20,275 bases of DNA from IMG/VR virus record IMGVR_UViG_3300005441_000039, positions 1 through 20,275 of that record, one strand, 5' to 3'. This document shows, in pieces, positions 14,452 through 20,275 of the stretch. Position numbers and translations under genes: made by a program. Source of the stretch: a virus. The notes beneath the pieces were generated by a model that worked only from the letters and a program-made list of their open reading frames with translations, did no database searches and was not told the origin of the DNA. Numbering within the stretch: position 1 is the stretch's first letter; each line of letters begins with the position of its first letter.

Positions 14452-15381
14452 CTCCTTGGGAACGACGGTAGGGTCCGCGCCAGGACGGGTCGAAACACCC
14501 GCGGGCGCACGCGCGACGACGACGGAAATCGTGGGGCCGTCGACGGCCGGATCGCAGGCGGGCTCGCAGGTTGGCGGCTCGGCCTCTTCGACGAGCGCGG
14601 CGGCGAGGACCTCGGCCGGCACGGGTTCGGCGACCGCGTGATCGTGGCCCGAGTCGAGCGCGATCGTGACCACGCCCGTCGCGGCGTCGTAGACCCACGC
14701 GTGGCAGTGGCCTTCGGTGGCGCCTTCGGCGACCTGGTAGCTGGTCGACAGCCGGTCGCGATAGTAGCTCGCCGGCTCGTCGAGATCGATCGAGTGCTGG
14801 TGGCCCTCGACGATCGACGTCAGGACGGTGCGCTTGCGGAACTGACGCACTGGCGCGTTCTTGACGAGTTCGCGCTCACCCGTCCCCGCGATCGAAAACG
14901 CGTTCAGCTCGCCGCTCTCGTAGCGCTTGAATGCTTCCGTGCTCGGCTTCATGCCGATCGCCAGCCCCTCGACGTCCCCGCGCACCTTCAGCGCTGCCTT
15001 GACGTCAGCGGTGAGCGGCAGCATGAAGATCACGCGACCGTCAGACCCGGTGCTCTCACCTTCGTGCATGACGTCCGAGTAGGCGCCTGCCTCGGCGAAG
15101 TCCGCCGCGATCTTGATCAGCTCGTCGCCACCGACAACGGCGTCGTTTTGCATGTCGACATGCGGCGTCCTGCCGCCGTCAACCGTCGAGGCGAGTGCGT
15201 AGCCGAACACGATCCCGAGCCGCGGAACCGTCGTCGCGACCTTCGCGACCAAGGTGAAGTCCTCGGCGCCCGACCGTGCGCGCTTCGCGAGGACCACATT
15301 GGAGATTTCGCCCTGTGCTCCGCGGTCCACGAGGCTGATGAACTTCAGACTCTTGATTCGCAGGCGGTTGTATGGGGCCAC
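13732..15381 (-). CDS. XkdF-like prohead protease fused to a scaffold-like coiled coil, 549 aa
   Basis: Starts at GTG 15381-15379 and ends in TAA 13734-13732. Residues 1-175 resemble the XkdF-type putative phage serine protease domain: an opening LRIKSLKFISLVDRGAQGE, then DMQNDAVVGGDELIKIAADF, VMHEGES (His106) and FSIAGTGERE (Ser163). His106 and Ser163 are the likely catalytic pair by comparison with prohead proteases. Residues 190-250 contain three GHxH motifs (GHQH 193, GHCH 224, GHDH 245). Residues 255-310 are an acidic Pro/Ala linker. Residues 311-549 are a helical, Ala-rich scaffold-like region. The protein should process the prohead and, through its C-terminal part, shape it. It sits just before decoration and capsid genes as expected. 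The protease call is family-based, and the catalytic residues are inferred. Confidence 0.83.
   Translation of the reverse strand: MAPYNRLRIKSLKFISLVDRGAQGEISNVVLAKRARSGAEDFTLVAKVATTVPRLGIVFGYALASTVDGGRTPHVDMQNDAVVGGDELIKIAADFAEAGAYSDVMHEGESTGSDGRVIFMLPLTADVKAALKVRGDVEGLAIGMKPSTEAFKRYESGELNAFSIAGTGERELVKNAPVRQFRKRTVLTSIVEGHQHSIDLDEPASYYRDRLSTSYQVAEGATEGHCHAWVYDAATGVVTIALDSGHDHAVAEPVPAEVLAAALVEEAEPPTCEPACDPAVDGPTISVVVARAPAGVSTRPGADPTVVPKEMPTVPTAEETRIAELTKQVARLEQLNTLTDSQRAHHAQLRGGDAEAFLAKSHLDRETVLKALADADAPVYKTASGIEIRKSDGPVALELAKQADLAAKAQAVTTELLAKAQAATETAAIEKRATADLAHFAKALPVHVAIVRAIDGIPDEAIRKEAHEAIKAADAAMLSLTKAHGVNPGTAPAPDSPKAAFDAGLVGFAKARFKVDAPTTKQLAAATADFLKTAEGSDLYAEAYPRVQA
14452..14495 (-). promoter_or_regulatory. 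Block-1 copy inside the protease gene before the internal scaffold start
   Basis: Sense TTTCGACCCGTCC begins at 14495. With the base before it, the 14 bases are identical to those upstream of the chaperone gene. It is followed by 35 nt from the end of the 9-base block to ATG 14451. Block 2 is not recognisable here, and AAGGAG abuts the ATG. It is coding in the long gene (VSTRPG). Confidence 0.4.
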
Positions 15382-15419
15382 GAGCGCAAGGCTCGCAGCC
15401 GCTACGCGGCGGGGCGAAA
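15382..15419 (-). promoter_or_regulatory. Two-block start-proximal element upstream of the protease-scaffold gene
   Basis: Sense: TTTCGCCCC (15419-15411), 14 nt, GCGAGCCTTG (15396-15387), then CGCTC and GTG. Block 1 ends 29 nt before the start. The spacer contains a perfect short inverted repeat GCCGC-GTA-GCGGC (15410-15398). Confidence 0.62.
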
Positions 15420-15433
15420 CGGCTCAGCGCAGC

Positions 15434-15745
15434 TCAGCGCTTGGACGGCGCGGGGGCGTGCGCGGCCGCGTGCGGCGCTGCGTGCGTTGAGGCTGCAGCG
15501 GCGGCGACAGCGGCCTTGTGCTCGGCGGCGGCCTGCTCGGCTTTGTGCTGGTCCTCGGCGTCTTCTTCGGCGTTGCGCCGCTTGAGCTCGACGAGCGCAG
15601 CTTCGGCGAGCTCGACCTCGGCCTTGCGCGCCGCGGTCCGGCTCTCGAGCCGTTCCTTCTCGGTTCGCTTGGCCAGCTCGGCAAGCTGGACGGTGCGGGC
15701 CTCGGCGGCCTTGAGCTCTCGTTCGCGTTCCAGTTCTGTCGGCAT
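15434..15745 (-). CDS. Small coiled-coil protein, 103 aa
   Basis: ATG at 15745, TGA at 15436-15434. Residues 1-80 are an uninterrupted charged helix (ELERERELKAAEARTVQLAE, then KRTEKERLESRTAARKAEVE and QHKAEQAAAEH) with heptad-like spacing. Residues 81-103 are an Ala/His/Pro tail ending PAPSKR. No known domain is evident. Lying between the minor head and protease/scaffold genes, it may be an auxiliary scaffold or internal head protein, but this is only positional. It has no Shine-Dalgarno sequence. The two-block element ends 4 nt before the ATG and supports this start. Confidence 0.7.
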   Translation of the reverse strand: MPTELERERELKAAEARTVQLAELAKRTEKERLESRTAARKAEVELAEAALVELKRRNAEEDAEDQHKAEQAAAEHKAAVAAAAASTHAAPHAAAHAPAPSKR

Positions 15746-15782
15746 GCGCCAAGGCTCGCAAGCAGCCCAGGCGGGGTCGAAA
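15746..15782 (-). promoter_or_regulatory. Two-block start-proximal element upstream of the coiled-coil gene
   Basis: Sense: TTTCGACCC (15782-15774), 14 nt, GCGAGCCTTG (15759-15750), then GCGC and ATG. Block 1 begins directly after the TGA of the minor head gene and ends 28 nt before the start. Confidence 0.62.
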
Positions 15783-17552
15783 TCAAAGGCCGATTCCGCG
15801 AATCTCGGGCCACACGCTTCGGAAGATGCGCCCCAGTAGCCCCTTCTTTTTGGCCTCGGGCGGGTGAGCGAGGAACTCCTCGTACACCGCGGCTTCGCCG
15901 TTCGCGAGCATCTCGGCGGTGTAGGTCGTGCCGCTCACGCGACTGCGATACCGGATCTCGCCGAGGGGCATCTTCGGCGTCTTGACCTCGAGCGTCTCGT
16001 AGCCGTCGATCTTGACGTTGGGGCCGGTCAGCTCGATCGCGTAGTTCGGCCGGGCGCGCTCGGTCATCGCCGCAGCGTCGTACGAACGACCGTTGATCAC
16101 ATGCCGATAGTAGGTCTTGCCGGCGTGCTCGATCGCCTCGAAGCCCGCCGGTGCCGGCTTCCGGCTCGGAGCAACCGGCGGCGGGGGCGTCGGCGTTCGA
16201 TAGGGCTCCTCGGCGGCCGCAGTCCGCAGCGCGAGCTCGTCCGCCGTGGCCCAGGGCGCTCGGTTCGGGATCGCCGCCGTCGGCTCCACGGCGTCGGCGT
16301 CGTCCGCCCCGCCTCCGATCTCGCTGATGCCGATCCGGAACCCGCCGCCGTCGTCCACCCGCGCCGCGGCTTCCTGCTGTGCCGCGCGCTCGGCAGCCGC
16401 GAGCTCGTCGGCGATCCGCCGCTGCTCGGCCTCGAGCTCGGCGCGCGCTGCCTGAGCCGCAGCCTGGTGCGCTGCAGCCTCGCGCGCCGCAGCGCCGTCA
16501 GACGGGCCCGCCGGCCTGGGCGGCGGCGGTGCCGGCGCAACAGGGCCGCCCTGCGCCGTCGCGGTGCGCCCTGGCGGCAGGAGCCGCGTCGACACCACGC
16601 ACCGGCAGTGCAGCGTTTCCTCAGGCCCGGCGGTCGGGTCGCCGGGATACATGAGCGCGTGACCCAACCCGCTCGTGAACGGCACGCCATGGGGCCGGAC
16701 CTGGTTGTGCATCGAGACGTGGAAGGTGCGCTCGTCTTTCTTGTTTTTCGCGCGGTGCGAGTGAATCCACTTGCGCTCGATCTGTCCGGGCTCGATGTCG
16801 CCGCCGGTGACGGCCTGGCGGATTGCCTCGTCGTTGCCCTGGTGCGCGACTCGCAGCCCTTCGGTCCGCGCGATCGCTTCGGCCCGATAGCCGACCCAGT
16901 TGGCGCGGTAGCGCTCGACCATGGTGTCGATCTGCGGCGCGGTCAGGCGGGTGCCGGTCCGCGCGGCCGCAGCAATCGCCCGGTCTGAATGCCCGCTCGA
17001 CAGCTCGCGCGCGAGCGCTGCCGCGTACTGGCCTGCCTCGAGCTCGCGGCGGTAGTTCTCGACGATCGCCGTCTGGTGCGCGGTCAGGCCGATCGAGCCG
17101 CGAATCTGGCGCGCCATGTCGGCGGGCCCCACGCCGCTGCGTGCGCCGGCCACCAGGATCTCGCGGATCGCGTCGCGCTGGTCGGTCGAGATCTCGCGGA
17201 TCTTGTCGAGCGCGTTCTGCGCCGCCCACTTCACCGCGCGCGGCTCGGCGACGTCGAACGCGATAACCTTTTTCTCGACGGTCACGCTCGGCGTCGCGCT
17301 CTTGGTGACCTGTTCGCTGAGCCAGCGCGCCACGCCCTGGCCCGATACGATATAGGCCGCGTGGACCGCCGCCGCGAACGCGCCGGCCGCGCGCTCGACG
17401 CCCACCAGCGGCTCGTGGCTACCGAGCGTCAGGCGCGCGGCGATCGACTTGACGCTGTTGAGCTCGCGGACGTGCTCGAGCATCGCGAGCCATGCGCGGG
17501 TCAGCCGCGCCTGTACCATCGTGACCAACCTGTCCATGCGGTCGGCTTGCAC
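15783..17552 (-). CDS. MuF-type minor head protein with long C-terminal extension, 589 aa
   Basis: Residues about 100-325 form a head-morphogenesis (Mu gpF-like) domain: RTEGLRVAHQGNDEAIRQ (229-246), MYPGDPTAGPEETLHCRC (301-318) with the family's His-Cys-x-Cys end and the following VVSTRLLPPG. Such proteins sit on or near the portal and aid capsid assembly. After residue 330 come a Pro-rich linker, an Ala/Glu/Arg coiled coil (355-397), a second linker, and a separate folded-looking region at 470-566 (GKTYYRHVINGRSYDAAA, then IRYRSRVSGTTYTAEMLANG). The end is a short basic amphipathic tail (KKKGLLGRIFRSVWPEIRG). Start is GTG 17552, because AGGAAAG lies about 10 nt upstream. An ATG at 17537 lacks such a site. 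The extension has no recognised function. In related proteins C-terminal domains can be toxins or ejected proteins, but I see no such signature. Confidence 0.85.
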   Translation of the reverse strand: MQADRMDRLVTMVQARLTRAWLAMLEHVRELNSVKSIAARLTLGSHEPLVGVERAAGAFAAAVHAAYIVSGQGVARWLSEQVTKSATPSVTVEKKVIAFDVAEPRAVKWAAQNALDKIREISTDQRDAIREILVAGARSGVGPADMARQIRGSIGLTAHQTAIVENYRRELEAGQYAAALARELSSGHSDRAIAAAARTGTRLTAPQIDTMVERYRANWVGYRAEAIARTEGLRVAHQGNDEAIRQAVTGGDIEPGQIERKWIHSHRAKNKKDERTFHVSMHNQVRPHGVPFTSGLGHALMYPGDPTAGPEETLHCRCVVSTRLLPPGRTATAQGGPVAPAPPPPRPAGPSDGAAAREAAAHQAAAQAARAELEAEQRRIADELAAAERAAQQEAAARVDDGGGFRIGISEIGGGADDADAVEPTAAIPNRAPWATADELALRTAAAEEPYRTPTPPPPVAPSRKPAPAGFEAIEHAGKTYYRHVINGRSYDAAAMTERARPNYAIELTGPNVKIDGYETLEVKTPKMPLGEIRYRSRVSGTTYTAEMLANGEAAVYEEFLAHPPEAKKKGLLGRIFRSVWPEIRGIGL

Positions 17553-17560
17553 CGCGCGGC

Positions 17561-17570
17561 GTCTTTCCTA
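17561..17570 (-). promoter_or_regulatory. Shine-Dalgarno of the minor head gene overlapping the upstream stop
   Basis: TAGGAAAGAC in the sense direction. TAG is the stop of the 124-residue gene and AGGAAAG is the ribosome binding site. It selects GTG 17552 over ATG 17537. Confidence 0.75.
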
Positions 17571-17942
17571 TGCCCGGCACTGGGCCGTGTAGACAGCTCC
17601 CGCTGCGTCCCTGTCCACGCCGCCGTCAACGATCGTGTACGTCTGGCCCTGGATCGTGATCCGGTCGCCGGGCGCCGGGACCTGTGCGCCCGCGATCGTC
17701 GTCGCGAACAGCTTGATCGCGATCTGAACGCCCGGGATCAGCGTGCCCGCGAGCTGCAAGGCGCCGAGCGACGCCTCGATGCCCTGGGCCGCGAAGCTCG
17801 TCAGTACCGGGTTCGACCCACCGCTCACCTGTCCCGGCGTCGGCGTGCCCTCGGTGATCTTGATCAGCACCGCCGGCCGCGTGAGCCCGGCCGCCGGGAT
17901 CTCGGTGCCGATGATCGTCGCGATGTCGTCGAGTAGCGACAT
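17568..17942 (-). CDS. Probable head-closure / head-tail joining protein, 124 aa
   Basis: ATG at 17942 overlaps the TGA of the upstream adaptor gene (TGATG), and the gene ends in TAG 17570-17568. Residues 20-45 carry a phrase common in these phage proteins (AVLIKITEGTPTPGQVSGGS). Residues 88-124 contain PGDRITIQGQTYTIVDGG followed by a closing strand, VYTAQC. The GD-I-G-TY-IV ending is typical of small beta-barrel head-closure/stopper proteins that seat below the adaptor ring. It is the partner expected next to the DnaT-like adaptor. The call rests on this ending and on synteny. Confidence 0.7.
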   Translation of the reverse strand: MSLLDDIATIIGTEIPAAGLTRPAVLIKITEGTPTPGQVSGGSNPVLTSFAAQGIEASLGALQLAGTLIPGVQIAIKLFATTIAGAQVPAPGDRITIQGQTYTIVDGGVDRDAAGAVYTAQCRA

Positions 17943-18574
17943 CAGAACGGGTCCGTGCGGTCGAGCTCGTGGCAGGCCGCGAAGTCGCTGTGGCCCTTGC
18001 TGCCCGAGCCGAAGCAGCCGGCATAAGCGCCGCCGAGCGCGGCGTCGCCGGCGAGGAACTTGGCCACGTAGCGCATCACGCGCTCGGGCATCGGCGTCGC
18101 CGTGCCCGCGGCCACCGAGGTCGGCGCGAAGAACTCGACGCCGACGCCGCCGCCCGCGTTGGCGGCCTTGATGTTCGAGCTGGTGTCGGCCTTGTCGATG
18201 AGCGCCGGCGTGGCCGCGATCAAGACCGCGAGCTCGAACGTAGCCCACGTGATCTCGGGCGGCACGCGCTCGCCGTCGATCTCGGTCTCGTCGGCGAGCG
18301 TCAAGACGTCGGCGTCCTCGTCGTCGACGCGCGGCCAGGCCAGCGTGGTGTCATCGCCCTCGGCGAGCTCGGTCGCCACGCCGCGCCACGCCTGCTGGTC
18401 GAGGTAGCGCGTTGCGTTGACCAGCGACTTGCCCTGGTCGTTGGCCGTACGCAAAAGCCACGCCTCGGGCGCTGGCCCGAGCAGAGTCGAGACGTACTCG
18501 ATCGCGGCAGGCAGGCCGCCGTAGACCTCGACGCCCGCCGCCACGCCCGTGATCGCTACCGTGTAGATCGCCAT
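17942..18574 (-). CDS. DnaT-like / head-tail adaptor protein, 210 aa
   Basis: Start ATG 18574 with Shine-Dalgarno GGGAGG 7 nt upstream. Further upstream the frame is Arg-rich and not protein-like. Residues 20-75 contain a helix then ATRYLDQQAWRGVATELAEG, and LAWPRVDDED. Residues 95-115 contain IDGERVPPEITWATFELA. This is the pattern of the phage family annotated as DnaT-like ssDNA-binding or head-tail adaptor proteins: W-G, LAWPR, then IP-I-A-ELA. Position after portal supports a connector role over DNA binding. The C-terminal third, residues 140-210, contains Gly-rich turns and a CFGSGSKGHSDFAACHELD tail with two Cys and two His that I cannot assign. This end is an extension relative to the shorter family members. 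Confidence 0.76.
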   Translation of the reverse strand: MAIYTVAITGVAAGVEVYGGLPAAIEYVSTLLGPAPEAWLLRTANDQGKSLVNATRYLDQQAWRGVATELAEGDDTTLAWPRVDDEDADVLTLADETEIDGERVPPEITWATFELAVLIAATPALIDKADTSSNIKAANAGGGVGVEFFAPTSVAAGTATPMPERVMRYVAKFLAGDAALGGAYAGCFGSGSKGHSDFAACHELDRTDPF

Positions 18575-18732
18575 CGTCTCGCCTCCCGGGTTGCCGCCAA
18601 GCCAACGAGCCACAGCGCGCCTGCGCGCGCCCAGCGCACGGATCGCCGATGTCCGATCGCAGGGCCACTCGCGAGCACCAGCCGCACCCAGACGCGGGCG
18701 AGCCATACGCGGTGCGTGTACGCGGGCGTCAC
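18556..18732 (-). CDS. Possible small Trp/Arg-rich protein, 58 aa
   Basis: Fills the only gap over 100 nt in the cluster. GTG at 18732 overlaps the portal stop (GTGA), a short GAGGG lies 4 nt upstream, and TAG is at 18558-18556, 19 nt into the adaptor gene. The sequence has two hydrophobic stretches with Trp (RVWLARVWVRLVLASG and AGALWLVGLAATRE) among many Arg, which could be membrane-associated or simply a frame artefact of GC-rich DNA. I do not recognise it. The coupled start and overlapping end argue for it. High Arg content argues against it. Confidence 0.33.
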   Translation of the reverse strand: MTPAYTHRVWLARVWVRLVLASGPAIGHRRSVRWARAGALWLVGLAATREARRWRSTR

Positions 18733-20228
18733 GCTGCCCTCGGCGCGCTGGCCGCGTCGTCGGTCGTGCCGAGGTCGTCGACCGGCACGTCGCCTTCACC
18801 CGCGTCCGGATCGGGCGGGCCACCCGGCGAACCGCGACGACCGCCGAATCCGAGCACGCCGGCCATCGCCGCCGAGAGCTCATTGGGCGGCGGCAGCCGG
18901 AGCTGCTTGCGGATGACCGGGATCGCTGGATCGTCGGGCGCCAGGCCGGCCTGCGCGAGCGCGGCGAGCGAGCGGCACACCATCTCGACCGCGTCGGTGG
19001 AGATCGGCTGCGCGACGAGCTTGGGCGTACAGGTCTCGGGGTCGAGGCCGTTGAGCGCGACGAGCGGCCGCGCCAGATCGTTGGTCGCGAACGCGGCGAT
19101 CTCGGTGAGCGTGTTCTGCAAATTCGTCGCGAAAATGCTCGTCTTGTTCTCGTGCATCCCGTACGTGCCGGCAGTGTCGCCGCCGCCGACCATCGCGAAC
19201 TCGATCCCGAGCACGCGCGCGATCTCGAGCTGCAGCCGGGTGATGAGCGTGTTGGCGTCGCCGAGCGCGCCGGTGTCGCCGCGCAGAAGCTCGAAGCTCC
19301 ACCGCATGACGCCGGTGAATACGTTCGGGTCCGAGCCCTTGAACGGCTCGGAGTCGAACAGGATGTATGGGATCTTGTCGGGCGTCTTGGCCGAATTCGC
19401 CAGGACGTCGCGGATGGTCTGCGTCGCGCTCGAGACGAACGCGCGGACCTCGTCGTCGGTCTTGCAGCCCTTGGCGATCGCGAGCTCCTTGAGCTCGTTG
19501 AGCGGCGCGCGGCCCATCGGCATGCCGCGGAGGTCGGTCTGAAACGCGTGACCCTCGAGCGCCTCGAGCACCTCGAGTCGGCGGACCAGCTCGACGATAT
19601 GCCGGCAGCGGCCGACGCCGTCGGGGCTATCGGTCAGCGTATCGTCGACGCAATAGAACAGCCGGCCGCGCGGAATGACCCAGCGCGCGCCCGCGGCTGT
19701 CGACTGCGCGACCGCGTACCACGGCTCCTGTTCGGACGGCTTGTCCCAGCCGCTGATCGTGTGCTGCGGCCGGTGCTGGATGTCCGCGAACACCATCATG
19801 CCGTCGGACCGGCGCTTGACGATCCACTCGGAGAGCGCGAAGCCGACGAGCTTGTACATCGCCATCTTGCGCACGACCGCCGACCACGGCCGCGGCATCT
19901 GGGCCTCGAGCAGACCCTGCTCGACGATCTCGACCGCGCGCTCGGCATCGCCGCCGCCGAGCTCGTTGGGCTCGACGTGCCACTCGGTGCCGGCGAGAAG
20001 CCCGGTGAAGTAGTGCGTGCCGGTGGCGACGATCGGATAGTTGAGCGCGTTGGTGTACGTGACCCAGCGCGAGGGGCCTTGCATCTTGGCCGAGCGCTCG
20101 CCGTTCTGCAGGACGCCGCCCCAGGCGTAGACGCCGTCGCCGCCGCTCGGCTTGGTCACCGGCGCAGGCTTGGCGCCCGACGCGAACGCGTTCGAGATCG
20201 CAGCGCCGACGCGTCCGAGAAGGCCCAT
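18729..20228 (-). CDS. Portal protein, 499 aa
   Basis: Forms the DNA entry/exit ring at one capsid vertex. Features of this portal family (DUF935-like): ALNYPIVATGTHYFTGLLAG (about 62-81) then a W-V-P-E segment, PWSAVVRKMAMYKLVGFALS (113-132) followed by EWIVKRRSDG, FADIQHRPQHTISGWDKP, IPRGRLFYCVDDTLTDSPDG, then GRCRHIVELVRRL and TDLRGMPMGRAPLNEL. The C-terminal part carries a long helical region, TYGMHENKTSIFATNLQNTL, and an acidic end. Length is normal. ATG at 20228 directly follows an out-of-frame TAG, and the gene ends in TGA 18731-18729. It is the first full gene of the morphogenesis block and is followed by connector genes. Confidence 0.9.
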   Translation of the reverse strand: MGLLGRVGAAISNAFASGAKPAPVTKPSGGDGVYAWGGVLQNGERSAKMQGPSRWVTYTNALNYPIVATGTHYFTGLLAGTEWHVEPNELGGGDAERAVEIVEQGLLEAQMPRPWSAVVRKMAMYKLVGFALSEWIVKRRSDGMMVFADIQHRPQHTISGWDKPSEQEPWYAVAQSTAAGARWVIPRGRLFYCVDDTLTDSPDGVGRCRHIVELVRRLEVLEALEGHAFQTDLRGMPMGRAPLNELKELAIAKGCKTDDEVRAFVSSATQTIRDVLANSAKTPDKIPYILFDSEPFKGSDPNVFTGVMRWSFELLRGDTGALGDANTLITRLQLEIARVLGIEFAMVGGGDTAGTYGMHENKTSIFATNLQNTLTEIAAFATNDLARPLVALNGLDPETCTPKLVAQPISTDAVEMVCRSLAALAQAGLAPDDPAIPVIRKQLRLPPPNELSAAMAGVLGFGGRRGSPGGPPDPDAGEGDVPVDDLGTTDDAASAPRAA

Positions 20229-20275
20229 CTACAGGCACGACGCTACAAGTCGAAGTCGTGGCGGGGCGAATCCCC
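20229..20275 (-). other. Gap upstream of portal: end of a preceding gene and a block-1-like sequence
   Basis: In the sense direction the frame from the right edge reads GDSPRHDFDL then TAG (20245-20243), with nine of ten third positions G or C. It may be the last residues of the upstream gene, by synteny the terminase large subunit. ATTCGCCCC (20271-20263) is a weak block-1 match 34 nt before the portal ATG. No block 2 is recognisable. The window ends too soon to decide. Confidence 0.3.

Noticed and set aside
15398-15410. Perfect inverted repeat GCCGC-GTA-GCGGC as a possible terminator
   Set aside because: The stem is only 5 bp, no T tract follows, and it lies inside the two-block spacer in the middle of a gene cluster.
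12805-15585. 926-codon open frame on the plus strand opposite the capsid, decoration and protease genes
   Set aside because: It is antisense to well-supported genes, its translation is Arg/Gly/Asp-rich without domain pattern, and long shadow frames are expected at this GC level.
17264-17275. A-rich run (GAGAAAAAGG in sense) in the minor head gene as a slippery site
   Set aside because: It encodes VEKKV in a frame that stays open, with no overlapping frame to extend into.
17811-17820. GTTCGACCCA on the plus strand as a further copy of block 1
   Set aside because: It is in the opposite orientation, imperfect, inside a coding region, and not followed by block 2 or a start.
1-20275. tRNA genes, CRISPR array, IS element, attachment sites
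   Set aside because: Searching by eye found no cloverleaf, no regularly spaced repeat array, no transposase and no integrase-linked direct repeat. Absence is only as good as manual reading.

Overview
The window is the virion-structure half of a tailed-phage genome or prophage. It reads as one tightly packed block transcribed entirely on the minus strand, from right to left. GC is high (about 70% in most lines I counted) with strongly GC-biased third codon positions, so the host is a high-GC bacterium. Proteobacteria or Myxococcota would fit, but nothing here fixes the taxon or separates a free phage from a prophage. I see no integrase, repressor, lysis gene, tRNA, rRNA, IS element or CRISPR array. 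A tape measure, a tail tube, a tail terminator and a G/GT-type frameshifted chaperone, with no sheath gene, indicate a long non-contractile (siphovirus) tail.

Head region, read in transcription order. A few residues of an upstream gene (perhaps terminase large subunit) enter at 20275. Then come the portal (20228-18729), a possible 58-residue small ORF (18732-18556), a DnaT-like/head-tail adaptor (18574-17942), a probable head-closure protein (17942-17568), a MuF-type minor head protein with a long C-terminal extension (17552-15783) and a coiled-coil protein (15745-15434). Next are an XkdF-like protease fused to a scaffold-like coiled coil (15381-13732), a decoration/cement protein (13719-13348) and the major capsid protein (13338-12307). 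Two connector genes lie before the minor head gene instead of after the capsid gene.

Tail region: a small proline-rich protein (12295-11984), a gp10-like neck protein (11980-11498), tail terminator (11495-11067), large tail tube protein (11021-9507), tail assembly chaperone with a -1 frameshift extension (9467-9006, extended to 8629), tape measure (8612-5697), an unrecognised 112-residue protein (5637-5299), a 1150-residue fibre-like tail protein (5299-1847), and a glycine-rich distal tail protein running off the left edge (1843-1).

The most unusual signal is a repeated two-block cis element. It lies immediately upstream of the start codon of five genes: 15745, 15381, 11021, 9467 and 5637. 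Block 1 is TTTCGACCC or a one-base variant. After 14-15 nt comes block 2, either GCGAGCCTTG or CGACGATGGC, then 2-5 nt and the start codon. Block 1 always ends 27-29 nt before the start. These genes lack a recognisable Shine-Dalgarno sequence, whereas others in the cluster have good ones, often fused to the preceding stop codon (TAAGGAG, TAAGGAA, TAGGAAAG). The element occupies each of the five short gene-free gaps (37-59 nt) inside the cluster. It could be a phage promoter giving near-leaderless mRNAs, or a translational operator. A further copy of block 1 lies inside the protease gene, 35 nt before an internal ATG that would start a nested scaffold protein.
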